This document shows positions 13,364 to 25,834 of a stretch of 64,000 bases of DNA, in pieces. The translations under genes were made by a program, and so were the position numbers. Numbering within the stretch: the stretch's first letter is position 1; every line of letters begins with the position of its first letter. The notes under the pieces were generated by a model. The model ran no database searches. It saw only the letters and a list, made by a program, of their open reading frames with translations, and was not told the origin of the DNA. The stretch comes from Nipponacmea schrenckii (Eukaryota; Mollusca; Gastropoda; Lottiidae): positions 14,539,398 to 14,603,397 of the forward strand of contig JAUJPP010000003.1 of assembly GCA_030562195.1 (NCBI GenBank). The letters run 5' to 3'.

Positions 13364-14492
13364 TGAACCAAACTTAACAAAAACCAAAAGGAAAGATAAA
13401 GACAAGAAACTATTTCCAATTAACAAAAAATTCAATGTTAATTTTTCAAATAAAATAGGAGGCACTTTTAATAACAGGATATAGTCTAAATAAAGATAAC
13501 ATTATAAAAGCTACCAAGGAAATAACAAATTAACTAGGCCAATACAACATAATTTTCCACAATGATATTAAGGTCAAAAGAATACCAATGATCATGTCTA
13601 ATAGACATTAAATTAATATGTGAGAAATTAACTTGATGCAAACTTGAAAAGTGAAGTGATTTTAGACAAATAATTTTTTTGAAAGTAGCCTATATTTGTT
13701 GTACCAGCAATTGCTCTATTCACTTTTTTAAAAGGTTTGAAAAGCCCTATGTAATGATAGGGCTGAAGGGCTGTCAAAACATTAAAAAATTTTGAGTGAA
13801 TTTAATTTACTTCAAACTGAAGGTAGGATCATATATCACAAGAAATCAATACTTCAGATTTCTATAACATGAAATAGAAAAGGCAACACCCAACTAAAAT
13901 AGATATAGTCAAAATCAAAAATGTTATAAGAACAGACATTTATTGAGGTAAGATCTCTATTTTCAAGCAAGTTTCTAGCTGTGAGATACCCATTTGATAT
14001 GTGTGTGCATGTTGAGGCTCGAAAAAATGAAGTTTGATTCTAAGCTTCTATGTAATTTGCTGATATCACACCCTTCAAGAACGCAGACTGTAATTCAGGC
14101 AGATAGAGGCCATGCAAAATACCAGTAATTAGAGAAACATATAATATATATACTTGTATAGTGTATGGGAAAGGGTTTTTTCTGGCTGGATCTAGGGTAT
14201 CCATTTGATATCATTGTTAGAATTGAATGTTCAAGACTGGAATAAGATTACAGAATGTCCATTGTAATGTTTCCAGGCAAGCACTGCCAGCATTGAGTTT
14301 GATTGAAAAAATGACAGTACAGTAACAATCAGCGGAATGAAACCTTCAATCATACACTTCTTTTCTAGGGTGTTAAATGTGCAACTACTTAACAATGCAA
14401 AAATTCATTAAATATCTATGTAAAGGGTTCATCCTTGGGTGATAATAAACAATATATTTATAAACCTATATTACTGAAATAAACTTATTATT

Positions 14493-15918
14493 GTGGGACT
14501 TTGCTACCGCAAAGTCCCAGTTTGTTTTCGGTTTGTCAATTCTTTTTTTTTTTTTTTTTTTTTCGAAATTTACACACCTCACTGTGCCTAGGCTGCAATA
14601 GTTGCAATTTTTTCACAACTTCTCTAGACCTTCTGTAGTGGCGACGTTTCATAAATATAAATTGGAACTTTTTTGCAAAACCAGGGAAATGCTGCGTTGC
14701 AACTATGCCAAAAAAGTAGGAAAATGGCTCTAGATGTCGCAATTTTTGATCGATTTTCTTCGGGTTTGCATTTTTAAAAACTTGAACTAATTTCAAACAA
14801 GATAGCAGTTAAAAAATTTTGAAATTCGAAAATTCGTAGCACACATTTTTTTGCCGTATTTTGCACTTTTTTGCAACTTTGCTATTTTAAGACCGATTGA
14901 TCTGAAAATTTGGGTGCCTTCAAGTGTCATGAATTTAAAAACATTGGCAGAGTCAAAATTTTTGCTTTATTTCCGGTTTCAACGTAAAAAGGGTTTAAAC
15001 TTCCGGTTGACCTACTTGTGCTGTAATTGATGTAGCGCAACAAAATTTATGTCAATCTTAATTAAATTAGAAGACAAAAAAACGAAGAAGAGAAAATCCG
15101 AACCGGAAGTGAAACTTTGGCCGCCATCTTGAAATGTTACTTTTTTGTAAAACTCAAAATGGGGCCTCAGGGTTTTGTCTAATTTCCGTGATGTTTACAT
15201 TTCTTGTAGCTTCAGTCGATTACGAAAAAAACTGTGGGAGCCGATTTTTGAATTTTGCTTTTGCATTTTTGCAACATCCGGTTGAATTTTTTCAAAGTTT
15301 GGAGGCTTATTTCTCGTGACCTTGACCTTTGGTGATTTTGACCTTTGGTAGGTCAAAGGTCATTGACCTTGGCTATCTGTTGATACTTTGACCTTTGACC
15401 TCCGACCTCAACTTCCGGTTTTATAGCTGCCCGAAAACAGCAAAATTCGCAACTTTGGACTGCTCTAGAGCGTGACCTAATTAATTTAGAGTGTTAATTT
15501 TTATAGATTCTTAAGGTGCTTTTTGTCCTCTTTCCAAAAATGTATAACAAAAGATTTTAAAATGAAAATTGAAATTTTTTATTTTTGAAAATAAAAGTAC
15601 ATTTTGCCGTATTTACGTTTTTTTGAAATGTATGTGTGTATATCTCGTGATCTATTGGATGTACAAACTTCAGATTTGTACTGTGAATATACATTTGAAT
15701 GTGATTAGATTCACGTTGAAAAGAATTAGATGGGCGTGGCACATCCGGGTAAATTTTCAGTTTTCCTTATATATGGGTCAGCGTATTACGTTTGTAGGAA
15801 ATACGTTTTTTTTTAAATTACCTTGCACACAGATACCTTATTGCTTTGGCCAGTTTATCCTAGAAAATCAGATGTTTCTGTCTGTTTGTTGCAATTTGCG
15901 ACGTTAGCAAAGTCCCAC
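14493..15918. mobile_element. 1.4-kb non-coding element with 14-bp terminal inverted repeats
   Basis: GTGGGACTTTGCTA (14493-14506) is the exact reverse complement of 15905-15918. The left end also contains an internal hairpin, GGGACTTTGC/GCAAAGTCCC. The interior is punctuated by a T-run (about 14542-14561), several CTTCCGGTT-type motifs and a cluster of AGGTCA half-sites, and it has no convincing reading frame. It lies in a TTATTATT-rich context on both sides, so the target duplication is ambiguous and the true right edge may lie up to about 35 bp further. Confidence 0.6.
15317..15401. promoter_or_regulatory. Cluster of AGGTCA half-sites including two perfect DR1 motifs
   Basis: AGGTCA-A-AGGTCA at 15350-15362 and its inverse TGACCT-T-TGACCT at 15389-15401 are perfect DR1 sites, the arrangement bound by HNF4 and RXR heterodimers. 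TGACCTTGACCT near 15317 is a direct repeat without a spacer. The motifs lie inside the 1.4-kb TIR element, between the divergent NDST and BRAP genes. Activity is not shown. Confidence 0.45.
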
Positions 15919-16074
15919 TCTGTGCCACAAGTGGCTCTAGTATATTATTATTATCATAAATTAAACCTTAGTAGAAAGAACATGTTTTTGATATGTATTG
16001 TTATTGTTGTTATGAATAAAATATGTTTTAATTCAAATTATCCTTTTTAAATAGCATAGGCCTACATAATATAT

Positions 16075-16190
16075 ATGGGGAGGAAACTACAGGGGGAAAC
16101 CACTAGGATGGAACTTGTAAAGGTGGGAAACCACTGTGGTTGGAACTGGAAAAGGGGGAATCCACTGTGGGTGAAACTGCAACCACATGC
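16075..16190. repeat. Short degenerate tandem repeat (about 33-bp unit, 3 copies)
   Basis: Repeated units of the type GGAACTGGAAAAGGGGGAAT followed by CCACTGTGG occur three times with substitutions between about 16080 and 16185. The sequence is unusually G-rich on the plus strand compared with its surroundings. A plus-strand open frame across it is a by-product of the repeat. Confidence 0.5.
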
Positions 16191-16429
16191 ACAATCCCTT
16201 GGGTTATGTATAGGCCTACCTATCTCTACAGGAGATATTAGAGAAGAAAGAGTACAGTATATTTTAAGCTTTTAAATCAGGCTTCTATAAAAAAAAAAGT
16301 ATTCTGTAATTAAGCCAATATAAATGTAGGCCCTATCTCTCTTAAAATTTTAGTACATTTTTGACTACAGTAAGTTTTGACTTGAGTAAAAAAGTACAAT
16401 AGACGGTAGTAATAGTAGCACTGTAGTAG

Positions 16430-16705
16430 AAAATTATTATGAGTAGGAATATAGTGTAATTTGTTATATTTTCATACAGAATTTGATATCAGTTTTTATT
16501 TGTGACCTATGACAGTGAAGAAAATGATAAGAAGTTCTAGTGTGAGATGCTAAATTTGCATAGAGACTTTGATATCATAGTTTTTATTTGTGACCTATGC
16601 CAGTGTAGAAAATGATTATGAGTAGGATTCTAGTGTAAGATGTTAAATTTTCATACAGAATTCGATATTATCATAGTTTTTATTTGTGATCTATGCCAGT
16701 GGCAG
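16430..16705. repeat. Degenerate tandem repeat, about 90-95-bp unit, three copies
   Basis: The phrase TTTTTATTTGTGACCTATG recurs with its neighbours, with TGTGA at about 16501, 16590 and 16685. Each copy includes a GAAAATGAT...TCTAGTGT segment and a CATACAGAATT-like segment. It lies about 0.8 kb upstream of BRAP. Confidence 0.65.
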
Positions 16706-17480
16706 TGGTTCTATGTGGGTAGCCTATCTAGGCCTAGGCCTAGTATCTCCTATAAATTATAACACCTATTTCCAGGGCAGTAATGAGTAAGTATATGTCT
16801 CAGCCAATGTCCGTAGTAGGGTAGGTAAGGTAGTAGAGACCCTACCTTACAGACAAGTTGCATGGAGATCTAGGTCAAAGTTAACATAGAAAGAGGACAA
16901 TAATATACTTACATTGACAATGCAGCCTATCAGTTATTTTGTTTCTTTTTAGGAGCATATCCCAAAGCGCATGTGCAAAACAGAAAATCTTCCGGTTGAA
17001 ACGGAAACAAAATAAAAAGTCTTTATTTTCCAGACTTACTAAGTATTATCTATATTATACACGAACCATTACTTTAACAACACAAATTTAATAATTAAAG
17101 TTACATTAACATATTCAATTCCAAATTAAAAGATAAAGTGATGTCAGAAGATAGCTCTTCTAAAAGATAAACATAATACTCTAGATTGTCCAGACTTCTG
17201 TCTTTTTTACGGCTTTATTGCGGAATACAGATATTCTGTTTACGAAGTAGTCTTTTTCCAATTTTTTGACATTTCTTTAAAACGCTTTTATTGCGTCATT
17301 TACCTTGTATGGGTTGCTGTTTTGGGGATTTTGAATTAGTAGTTCAAGACTTAAATGGTATTTTCACATTTCTTTGAATTCTTTATATATACATTTGTGG
17401 ATCGCTAATCGCTTTTATCGGGGATTCATAGGCAATCCGCAATTGGATTTCATATTGACATTTATATCAATGGCTACCAA

Positions 17481-19331
17481 ATGCAGGTCTCACTTGTTTT
17501 ACTTCGGCTAGAAATAGCTGACGAAACAAGCATTCCTAAAGTATTAAAACGATACTGTGCTCCAGGAAGTGATAGCAAGTCAAAGCTACAATCAGGAAAA
17601 CAAAAGTCAACTTACGCATCTGTTGTTTCCTCTAAGCCAATCGAACAAAAATACACGGCAGAGGTGTGTGAATTTCATGGCAAGAGAACCTATTGTGACA
17701 TCAGTTTAGAGTTTTATGTCACATCAGAGATGGAAGTTTCAGAGATGCTGAAAGAAACGTTAGATATTAGTAATAATGATGATGGTGACTCGAATCCTGA
17801 CATAGCAAAATCATGTAGTCAACCTCATGAGGTAATGGACCATTCTTCATCGAATTCCAGGGAGGATTCTGTTTCCAGAGAAGTAATCAACAAACCCAGT
17901 ATATTTCAACCTTTCCGGAATAAAAGTCATAGTCCCACTTCAACTACTACTTTGCATTTCTATTCTGGTAACCCATGTGTTGAGTTAACTAAAGGAATTC
18001 TTCACATTTATAAAGATAATCATTTGACATCTCTTGATGAAGGGGTATCAAGGAGTGAAATGATTTGTATATTGGCTGTACCAGCTTCATACACCATACA
18101 TGACCTGTTGAATTTTACTTCATCAATGATATCTTGTATAGAGCACATGCAGATAATTCGAGATAAGAAACCTAATCAATATATGGTTTTATTAAAGTTC
18201 AGTAACCAGAAAGCATGTGATGAATTCTACAATTATTTTAATAATAGACCCTTTAACTCCATAGAACCTGATATCTGTCATCTAGTTTATGTATCGCAAG
18301 TTGAAGTCATGAAAGAATCAGAAGGTGCAGCAAAACCGATACCAGGTGTGACAGAATTACCAAATTGTCCCGTATGTCTAGAAAGAATGGAAGAGTCTGT
18401 TGATGGAGTATTAACTGTATTGTGCAATCATGCATTCCATATGTCTTGTTTACAAAAATGGGGTGATACTAGTTGCCCTGTATGTCGTTATGTTCAAACC
18501 CCAGAAGAGACTGTTGACAGTCGTTGTATGAAATGTTCATCACATGAGAGTTTATGGATATGTTTAATTTGTGGTCATGTTGGTTGTGGACGCTATGTTG
18601 GACTTCATGCATACAGACATTTTCAAGAGACAAACCATACATATGCCATGCAACTTGGTAATAATAAAGTTTGGGACTATGCAGGAGATAATTATGTACA
18701 TAGATTAGTTCAGAATAAATCAGATGGGAAACTAGTAGAAGTTGATGAGGGTGGAAATATTGTACAAGATGAGAAATTAGACACTTTAACATTAGAATAT
18801 ACAAACTTACTGACTACACAGCTTGATTCACAACGCTTATATTTTGAAGACCAAATGTTAGAAGTTTCAAAGCAGTATAAAGAGCAGGTTGATGAATTGT
18901 CTAAAAGATGGACAACACAGATGGAGGAACTAGACAACAAAGGCTATGTTTTAACAGAAGTATCAAAAGAGAAACAGTCCCTAGAAAAGAGGTGCTCCAA
19001 CTTACATTCAAGGTTGACAAGAGCTTTAACTGAACTTCAAGATGAGAAGCAGATGAATAAATGTCTGAGAGAAAACCAGTCACAGTGGCAAGAAAGAGTT
19101 GTTGCATTGGAGATGAAAATTAAAGATACCACTGAAATCAAGGATAAAGAAATCAAAGATTTAAAAGAGCAACTTAGAGATGTGATGTTTTATCTGGAAG
19201 CCCAACAGAAGCTGTCTAATACAACTGAACTTAGTCAAGAAGAGATACAGGATGGTCATGTTATTGTAGGAGCATCTGCTTCAACTAGTCAGTCAGGGAA
19301 GAAGGCTAGTGGTAGAAAGAAACAGAGATAA
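17481..19331 (+). CDS. BRAP: BRCA1-associated protein (BRAP/IMP), RING-type E3 ligase, single exon
   Basis: An uninterrupted 616-codon frame. The start fits the family: MQVSLVLLRLEI against MSVSLVVIRLEL in vertebrates (from memory). In order: BRAP2 RNA-recognition-like domain about 155-275 (FYSGNPCVELTKGILHIYK, IIRDKKPNQYMVLLKF), RING finger 296-335 beginning CPVCLERMEES with CNHAFHMSC and ending CPVC, zf-UBP ubiquitin-binding finger about 349-395 (WICLICGHVGCGRY, NHTYAMQL), VWDYAGDNYVHRLV, then a long coiled coil about 430-580 (MNKCLRENQ, EQLRDVMFYLEAQQK) and a basic tail. Vertebrate BRAP is a Ras-responsive E3 ligase that holds KSR1 and restrains MAPK signalling, and a cytoplasmic retention factor for NLS cargo. 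Having no intron is notable, since other genes here are split; the intact frame argues for a working gene. A possible AATAAA lies at 19735. Confidence 0.96.
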   Translation: MQVSLVLLRLEIADETSIPKVLKRYCAPGSDSKSKLQSGKQKSTYASVVSSKPIEQKYTAEVCEFHGKRTYCDISLEFYVTSEMEVSEMLKETLDISNNDDGDSNPDIAKSCSQPHEVMDHSSSNSREDSVSREVINKPSIFQPFRNKSHSPTSTTTLHFYSGNPCVELTKGILHIYKDNHLTSLDEGVSRSEMICILAVPASYTIHDLLNFTSSMISCIEHMQIIRDKKPNQYMVLLKFSNQKACDEFYNYFNNRPFNSIEPDICHLVYVSQVEVMKESEGAAKPIPGVTELPNCPVCLERMEESVDGVLTVLCNHAFHMSCLQKWGDTSCPVCRYVQTPEETVDSRCMKCSSHESLWICLICGHVGCGRYVGLHAYRHFQETNHTYAMQLGNNKVWDYAGDNYVHRLVQNKSDGKLVEVDEGGNIVQDEKLDTLTLEYTNLLTTQLDSQRLYFEDQMLEVSKQYKEQVDELSKRWTTQMEELDNKGYVLTEVSKEKQSLEKRCSNLHSRLTRALTELQDEKQMNKCLRENQSQWQERVVALEMKIKDTTEIKDKEIKDLKEQLRDVMFYLEAQQKLSNTTELSQEEIQDGHVIVGASASTSQSGKKASGRKKQR

Positions 19332-22300
19332 TAGATATGGGGTTGAGCTGCTATTACATTTGATTTTTATTGTTTAACTGTGATATGTCTTGTCTAATAT
19401 TATAATTTGAAAGTAGTTCAATACCTAATTTTATTCTTTTTAACACAGTTAGCTTGTTTCAAAATTTAAAAAAAATGATTATTATACATGATTTAAACTG
19501 AACTGAAATGTATTCCCAAAAAGGGTTTATGTGTTATGTTTTTATATTTAGATATCATAGTCTAAAAATGGACTTAAATCTGCATCAAGTCCATACTTAC
19601 ATACACCGGGTCCAGCATCAGCCTTATTGAAAGTTAGTCAATGTTAAGGTTCTTGACTTTCTGTGACTGACAGCCAATCAAATCCATGATGATCTTCAAA
19701 AAGGAAATTTGCAATCCATATAAGGTTTACAGTAAATAAACAAAATTAGGAGTGGACATGTTCCTATGGGTGAAGTGCAAACTTTACAGTAATCTTTATA
19801 ATCTGGATCTATCATTTGTGTCTTTTAAGTAGACATAAAAAGTTTGGGCATTAGAGATAAATTTTAAAATGGTTGCACTATTACTTTGAAAATATTTAGA
19901 CTTGAAAATGGTTATACCTCTGAATTTACTTACTTCTCTGTTAAAACATATAAATTATGTTGAAACAATTATTGTATGTTGCTATTATTTATGTCATTAA
20001 AAAAAACAATTAACAAGACAATGATTTTATTGATCAAAAAATTGCCATGTATTGAATTGAAAATAATGATATGCTTGTGAAATTTTATTGTCTTGAATTA
20101 CCAATAATGTAGTTTCCTTACTATCCTCTTTTCAAAGAACTTTACCTTTTGAGTGGTGTCAGTTGGCATTATATCAGAAAGTCTACCTGTACTCTATAAT
20201 TATATTGATATGTGTCCTGTGAGACAAAGAACCAAAACAGTTCTTGACAATTATCTGTGTACATTTTGAGATTTATATTGTGCTAGGAGTTAGTTAAGGG
20301 TGTTATAAGAGATGCTCTCCTGAGTTAGTTTGAAACATAACTTGTGAAAAAAAGGCATTGTAGTCTGTCGCCACTATCCATGAAAATTATGATACTCTCC
20401 CATGAACAGCCTTCTATGTTTTCAAGCTTTTACGAAATTCCTCTTATGACTATGTATACATTATATATTTACAGAACTTTTTCTTTATCGAGGGCTATGG
20501 CTGTTCATCACCGTTAGAAACCTATAAAATCATTACGTTTACAAACTTATGAAAAGGTGGCTAAATAAAGGTACATGTATATGACGATTTTCGTAATATC
20601 AACAAACGAACAGCATAGAATCATCCCACTTGAACCAATCCAACTACTATGAATACCACCAACTACGTAGCCTACTTTGCGATATCAGCATCCAGTGGAA
20701 GCGAACGTCATCTACCTACTTACTTACCTACTTACCTATTTCGTAGACCTTGACCATTTTGAAGAATTAAAAGCCATAAGTACTGAATTTAGTTAAGATA
20801 TAAGACAAATGTTAGTATAAAATAGACTCAAAATGAATATTTTCATGAAGTGTAAAAACTGTTTCCCCCAGGGAAAGCGTTGTTAGTATCATAAAAATGG
20901 GGAGTTGCTTATCTGAGTTTTAACTGTCTATGATAGTGATTCTCAACATTTTTATGAGATTCCCCTCTTGGCGGAATATGTTGTACTACCCCCCCCCCCC
21001 CCAAATTTTGAAAATTATGATCAATTTCTGTGCATCTAAGATCATTGTCTACTAAACATATAACCAAACAAAATTGTCTGCTAAAGGCATAAACCCTCCT
21101 TTTTTCGAAGAACCCATTTTTCCATTATTTCCCAACTTCCCACACTTCTTCTAAATCCCCCAAATTGCCCATTCCTATCAAATTCTCATGAAAACTTTTC
21201 GTTTCACTTATCTTTGACAAAGACCAGCTGTTTTATGTCGGGATCGTTTAATAATTACTTTCTTTAATAACGTAAATTTTTATCTTAATCATATAGTTAT
21301 TATATATATTAACTAATATAACTAATCTAGGCTGTAAAAAAGAAACGGAATCTATGACATATATAATTAAGCCAGAATGATGGGCTGACATAACCAGAGC
21401 ATTAAAAGGGACTGAAGTACAATACATTCTTATACCAAGCGCAAAGCTATTCCGATAATTCTTCAAAAGTGCATGATTCTCTTCCTAATATGGAGAATCA
21501 TTCTATACTTTGCTTCCTACTATTGTCTGATGTTTACTGCATTAGAATTATTCGTGTTTAAATATTATGTATCAGTGTCATGATTTATTCTTTGTGAAAC
21601 AATTTACGGTTTAATTGTTTAGGCTGATTTTAACAGAATGATTAGAAAGGTTAGACAGTCTTTATTATATAAAACAGTATACAAGAATTATTCATCATTC
21701 TTTATACAACCCCCTAAAACCCATAAACTATCATACAACTGAGCCCGCTACAGGTAACTCTACACACTAATATTATTATTATATACAATTTATCTGTAAC
21801 TAAAAGCAGAACACAAACAAATTAATAAATAATATAAATATAATACTCAATAAACAACACAATGATTATTATTACAGAAACGGAAATATTATTTTAAAAG
21901 TTACAAAAGAAAGACCATGGCACACACATAGCTAATTATTTATAAGAATTTTCTCTAATAGAGCAGTTTCCCATAAACCACCAATTAAAAACTTTTATTT
22001 ATGGATTCAGATTCAATGTGAATACAGGCAAATGAAATACAACATAGTGATATACAATTAAGTTTTTAACATAAACCACTTGATGTAGCCATTTTGAACA
22101 GATGGAAATTTCCTTATGATATCTTTTATATCACAAAGACATTAAATTTCAAAATTTATGCAACAAATCAATCTATTATTTTTCGAAAATTAGATAATAC
22201 AAGTAATATTACGTTTCTTGAGCTACTCTAAGAAGTCCATTCAATACAAACTTTAGCCAACTGCAAACGTCGAATAACAACTAATTATTGTTATTACCTA

Positions 22301-22403
22301 TGGTTGCTCTCAGAAATGGACGGATAATACGTAAAATACTTAATTCATAACAGATATAAAGGTTTGATGATAAAAAATGATAAACAGAATAAAATATCAC
22401 ACT
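19332..22403. other. Intergenic stretch between convergent BRAP and cadherin genes
   Basis: AT-rich with no supported gene. It holds the 3' UTRs of BRAP (AATAAA candidates at 19735 and 20564) and of the cadherin gene (minus-strand candidates near 21660). Simple repeats include a CTAC/TTAC-rich tract at about 20713-20740 and a run of 13 C at about 20990-21002. Confidence 0.6.
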
Positions 22404-25400
22404 CTATAAAAGATAAAATATTGTTAAAATAGTTAAAAATGTCACTATATTCATATGAGATAAAGTATCAGCGGTGCTTTCACCAGTTAGTTTTCCTTCT
22501 ATTATATAATATCTTTTCACATTAATATAAACAGACGCTTCTGAATACAACTTGTTACTACTGTCTTCGGTTGCCTAAAAAAAAGAAAGACACATTTTTT
22601 TATCGTTTAAGAAGAGTGCATTTGCCAATGTTTTTATGGCTCGATCGAATCTTATAAAGTTTGAAATTATTTTATTCAAGATTCATTCGTCTTGAGAACC
22701 GAGAAATAAATGTAATTATAAAGTTTTGCTAAATATATGACCTATGTTATAACCATCTTGATTAATATGTAAACGGCATTAACCGCGATGAAAAATTGTC
22801 GAGCTATCGATTTCTTCATTTTATTTTTTAAATATTAGGAATTCGAGTCAAAATATAATGTAATTGAATTTTACACATCACAATACAGACAAATGGTATA
22901 TCACGTCTGAGAAACTGTTACTTATTTTAGGCTGGTACCATACAGTTACAAATTATTATAATGAAATATAACTTTATGGCTATAGTAACAACAAAATAAT
23001 AATTCAAAGCAAAAAACTTACTCTAACGACAACTTCAACATGGGGTGTTTTATCTACATACAAAGGTTCTATTTGTTTAACTGTAGCACTATAAAATCCC
23101 TCATTATCTGGACCAGAGGTTCTTACAACAAAATAAAGCTCCAACCCCGCCGGAACGGCTAGAAAAAGAGAGGAGATGGATTTTAAAAGAACCGATAATT
23201 CTATAGAGGTTATAATACTATAGTAAATAAAGCACTTCGGAATAGCGCTAGTGATTTCTCGTGGCCAAATTGACGTGACACGCATTTTAACAGCAGAGAA
23301 CTGCCAACGAGTCAAGCACTATATAGAGTTGGAGGAAATAGTTGCGTATTGTGAGCCCTCTCATTTCCTGGTCTTCCAAAGTACATTTCCCACAGTGGTG
23401 CGTTGAGCGCACAGGAAGAAAACATTTAAGATATCCAATGATGGATGGATGGATATTATAAGATATTGAAAAAATCACCTACTTCTAGAAATAGTAAAAT
23501 TTAATGGCGATTCTGGCGTGTCGGGATCTTTAGCTTTTAATGGTACAGTTAGAGTGGGATTATCTGACGGCATTGGAAATAAACTCAATTCAAATAACTG
23601 AAATTGGAAATAAATACAATAAGTTGATTCGACAATTAAAGACTTTCAATGTGTCCGTGAAATGCTATTGTATAATTTTGGCCAAACTTTAATTCACTAA
23701 TAAGGAAGGGGTTAAATTAGTCATGATTAAAGCGAAAAAAGCCACCATAAAATATAACACATAAATTATCCTTACACTTGCTGCTGATTGTACACTAACT
23801 GCATATTCTGGTCGACGACAATTAGGCCTACCAATACATGTTGGATAGGAGAACACTGGTGGTCTATCATCACCGACATCAACAGGTTTTTTAGATTCTG
23901 TTGGTTGTTGCTTTTCTGGTACTATAGGTTCACTAACTATTATAGTTGGTTTTACTATTTCTACATCTTTACCCTAATCAGTAAAATACAACAGCAAAGT
24001 AAGTATAACTAAAAATAAAAAAACAACTGCGCCATCTGCTGTGAGTGACTGTCAGTTTGCAATGGCGCCAATGTACAATGGCGATTGCCAAACTGATTTG
24101 ATGTCGATATTATTCAGTTCTATCCCATGCTTGTAATCAATAGCTTAATTGTAGTTAAACTATAGTTTAATTATGTTAATACGTACCACAACTGTGACTG
24201 ATACAAGCGCAGAAGACACGCCTTGTCCATCTGTTGTAGTTACAGTAAAAGAATAAGATGGTTTAGATGCCACATTTAATGGCTTCCTTGTTTTTATTTC
24301 ACCAGTTATAGAATCTATAGTAAAATCTGCTGTGTCACCATCTTCAAATATATAAATGACGTTTTTTACAACATCAGCATCCACGGCCTGAAAATTGATA
24401 TAAATACATGTTAACTCTTCTGCAGAATAGTTTTAGTTTTCTAAACAGAATGTATATCTTGGGATGTAATATATCATTCCTCTACATCCCTACATAACTA
24501 TGAAACTTTTCCTTTACCATAATGTATTTTACAATTATTTTTGGGAACACCAATTGAAATTGCAAACTTACTTTGTATTTTATATGTAATACAGAAAAGT
24601 ACGCGTTTATAGTTTGAACTACCAAATGAAATGACACATAACACAGAAAGATACGACCGTACGCGTAAATCTGACTTAATGTATTAAAAGCCTACAAGGT
24701 TGAGTGCGATCTATGATATTGTCATTATGAAGTACTTAGTTCGGCCAAATACCAGTTGATTGTGTGTAAGGGTTGGATGCTCCCTTAGGTTCGTTAGGAT
24801 CACTTGGATACTGGGGCAATCGATGAGAATATATAGAAGGTGATCGGTCGGAAGCCCTGGGTCTGATCAGATTGCCCAACTAAACAGAGCAAAACCATAT
24901 GTTAACTTGTTTTAATCAACGACGTCATTATTTGAAACAATTCATGTAAAGCATTATACCTTTACAGTTACAACTGGATAGTTTCTCTTTCCTTCGGGTA
25001 CCCGTACTTCATAGATAGAAGGATTGAATATTGGCACCGAATCCGACGTATCAGTGACTTGTATCCTGACATTAGCTGTTGATGTCATTACAGGTAAACC
25101 ATTATCAGATGCTACAACAATCATTTCATAATTTTCTTTCTCTTCACGATCTAATGGAGCTTTTGTTGTGATCTTACCATCTGAACTGATGTCAAATCTT
25201 AAAAAAAATATGGAACAATACAATAAGATACAAATGTATTGATAAGGAAAAGACACAATTATTCCAATATCATCCACCAGCATGAGGGCCCTTTTAGATG
25301 TCTATCGGCTCGATCCAATAGGGAGAAATTCGATACTTGGAATTGATCTTGGAGTACAAAACAGATAAAAAGCTGATAATTGTACTTGAGCAGGACGAAA

Positions 25401-25834
25401 TTAAATGAAATGAATAGGAATTTACGTCCTTCTCTATTGCACCTTGAAGACGGGCGACGCTATACAGTGTGCCATTAGGGAATTTTTACCAGGACAGCAA
25501 CTCTCCGTCAGTAGAACGAGAAAACTAGTTAACTTACTTGTCATTTGGTTCACTAAAACTGTAAGTTACTAATGAGTTGCCAGTTTCAACTTCATCTTTG
25601 TCAAATGCCTTAAAGAATAGGTGAATTATTTGAAAATTTATTAAAAGATAACACATTATCTGAAGTATCGAAATCATTATTGACACTTGATGTTTGAAAA
25701 TATAATATACTTACAGCTACAACAAACTGGCCCATCTGTCCTTCAACCAAACTAAACACATAGTTTTTGTGCGTAAATTTGGGTCGGTTATCATTCATAT
25801 CTGTAACTTTAATTACCACCTTGGTGTCAGATGT
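22404..25834 (-). repeat. Cadherin C-terminal region (exons 37-44) with GPI-type signal
   Basis: Exons 25834-25715, 25608-25538, 25197-24960, 24387-24187, 23973-23776, 23597-23483, 23158-23022 and 22574-22404. They contain TDMNDNRPKF, LDREEKENYEM and TDTSDSVPIF. Exon 41 encodes a Pro/Lys-rich linker followed by DDRPPVFSYPTC and a second Cys, resembling the EC3 entry. The final exon gives the last cadherin strand, then GKLTGESTADTLS and a hydrophobic end (NIVTFLTILTIFYLL) before TAG at 22404-22406. Confidence 0.75.

Noticed and set aside
15557..16050. Plus- and minus-strand frames of 61-112 codons inside and just after the 1.4-kb TIR element
   Set aside because: They overlap each other on both strands, have no recognisable domain and run across the element's right end.
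18469..19107. Minus-strand frames of 68-111 codons within BRAP
   Set aside because: Shadows of the BRAP coding sequence, which has clear family motifs on the plus strand.
24700..24880. GC-richer stretch in the cadherin intron between exons 39 and 40 considered as a tRNA-derived SINE
   Set aside because: No A/B box pair or 3' tail could be identified; left unannotated.
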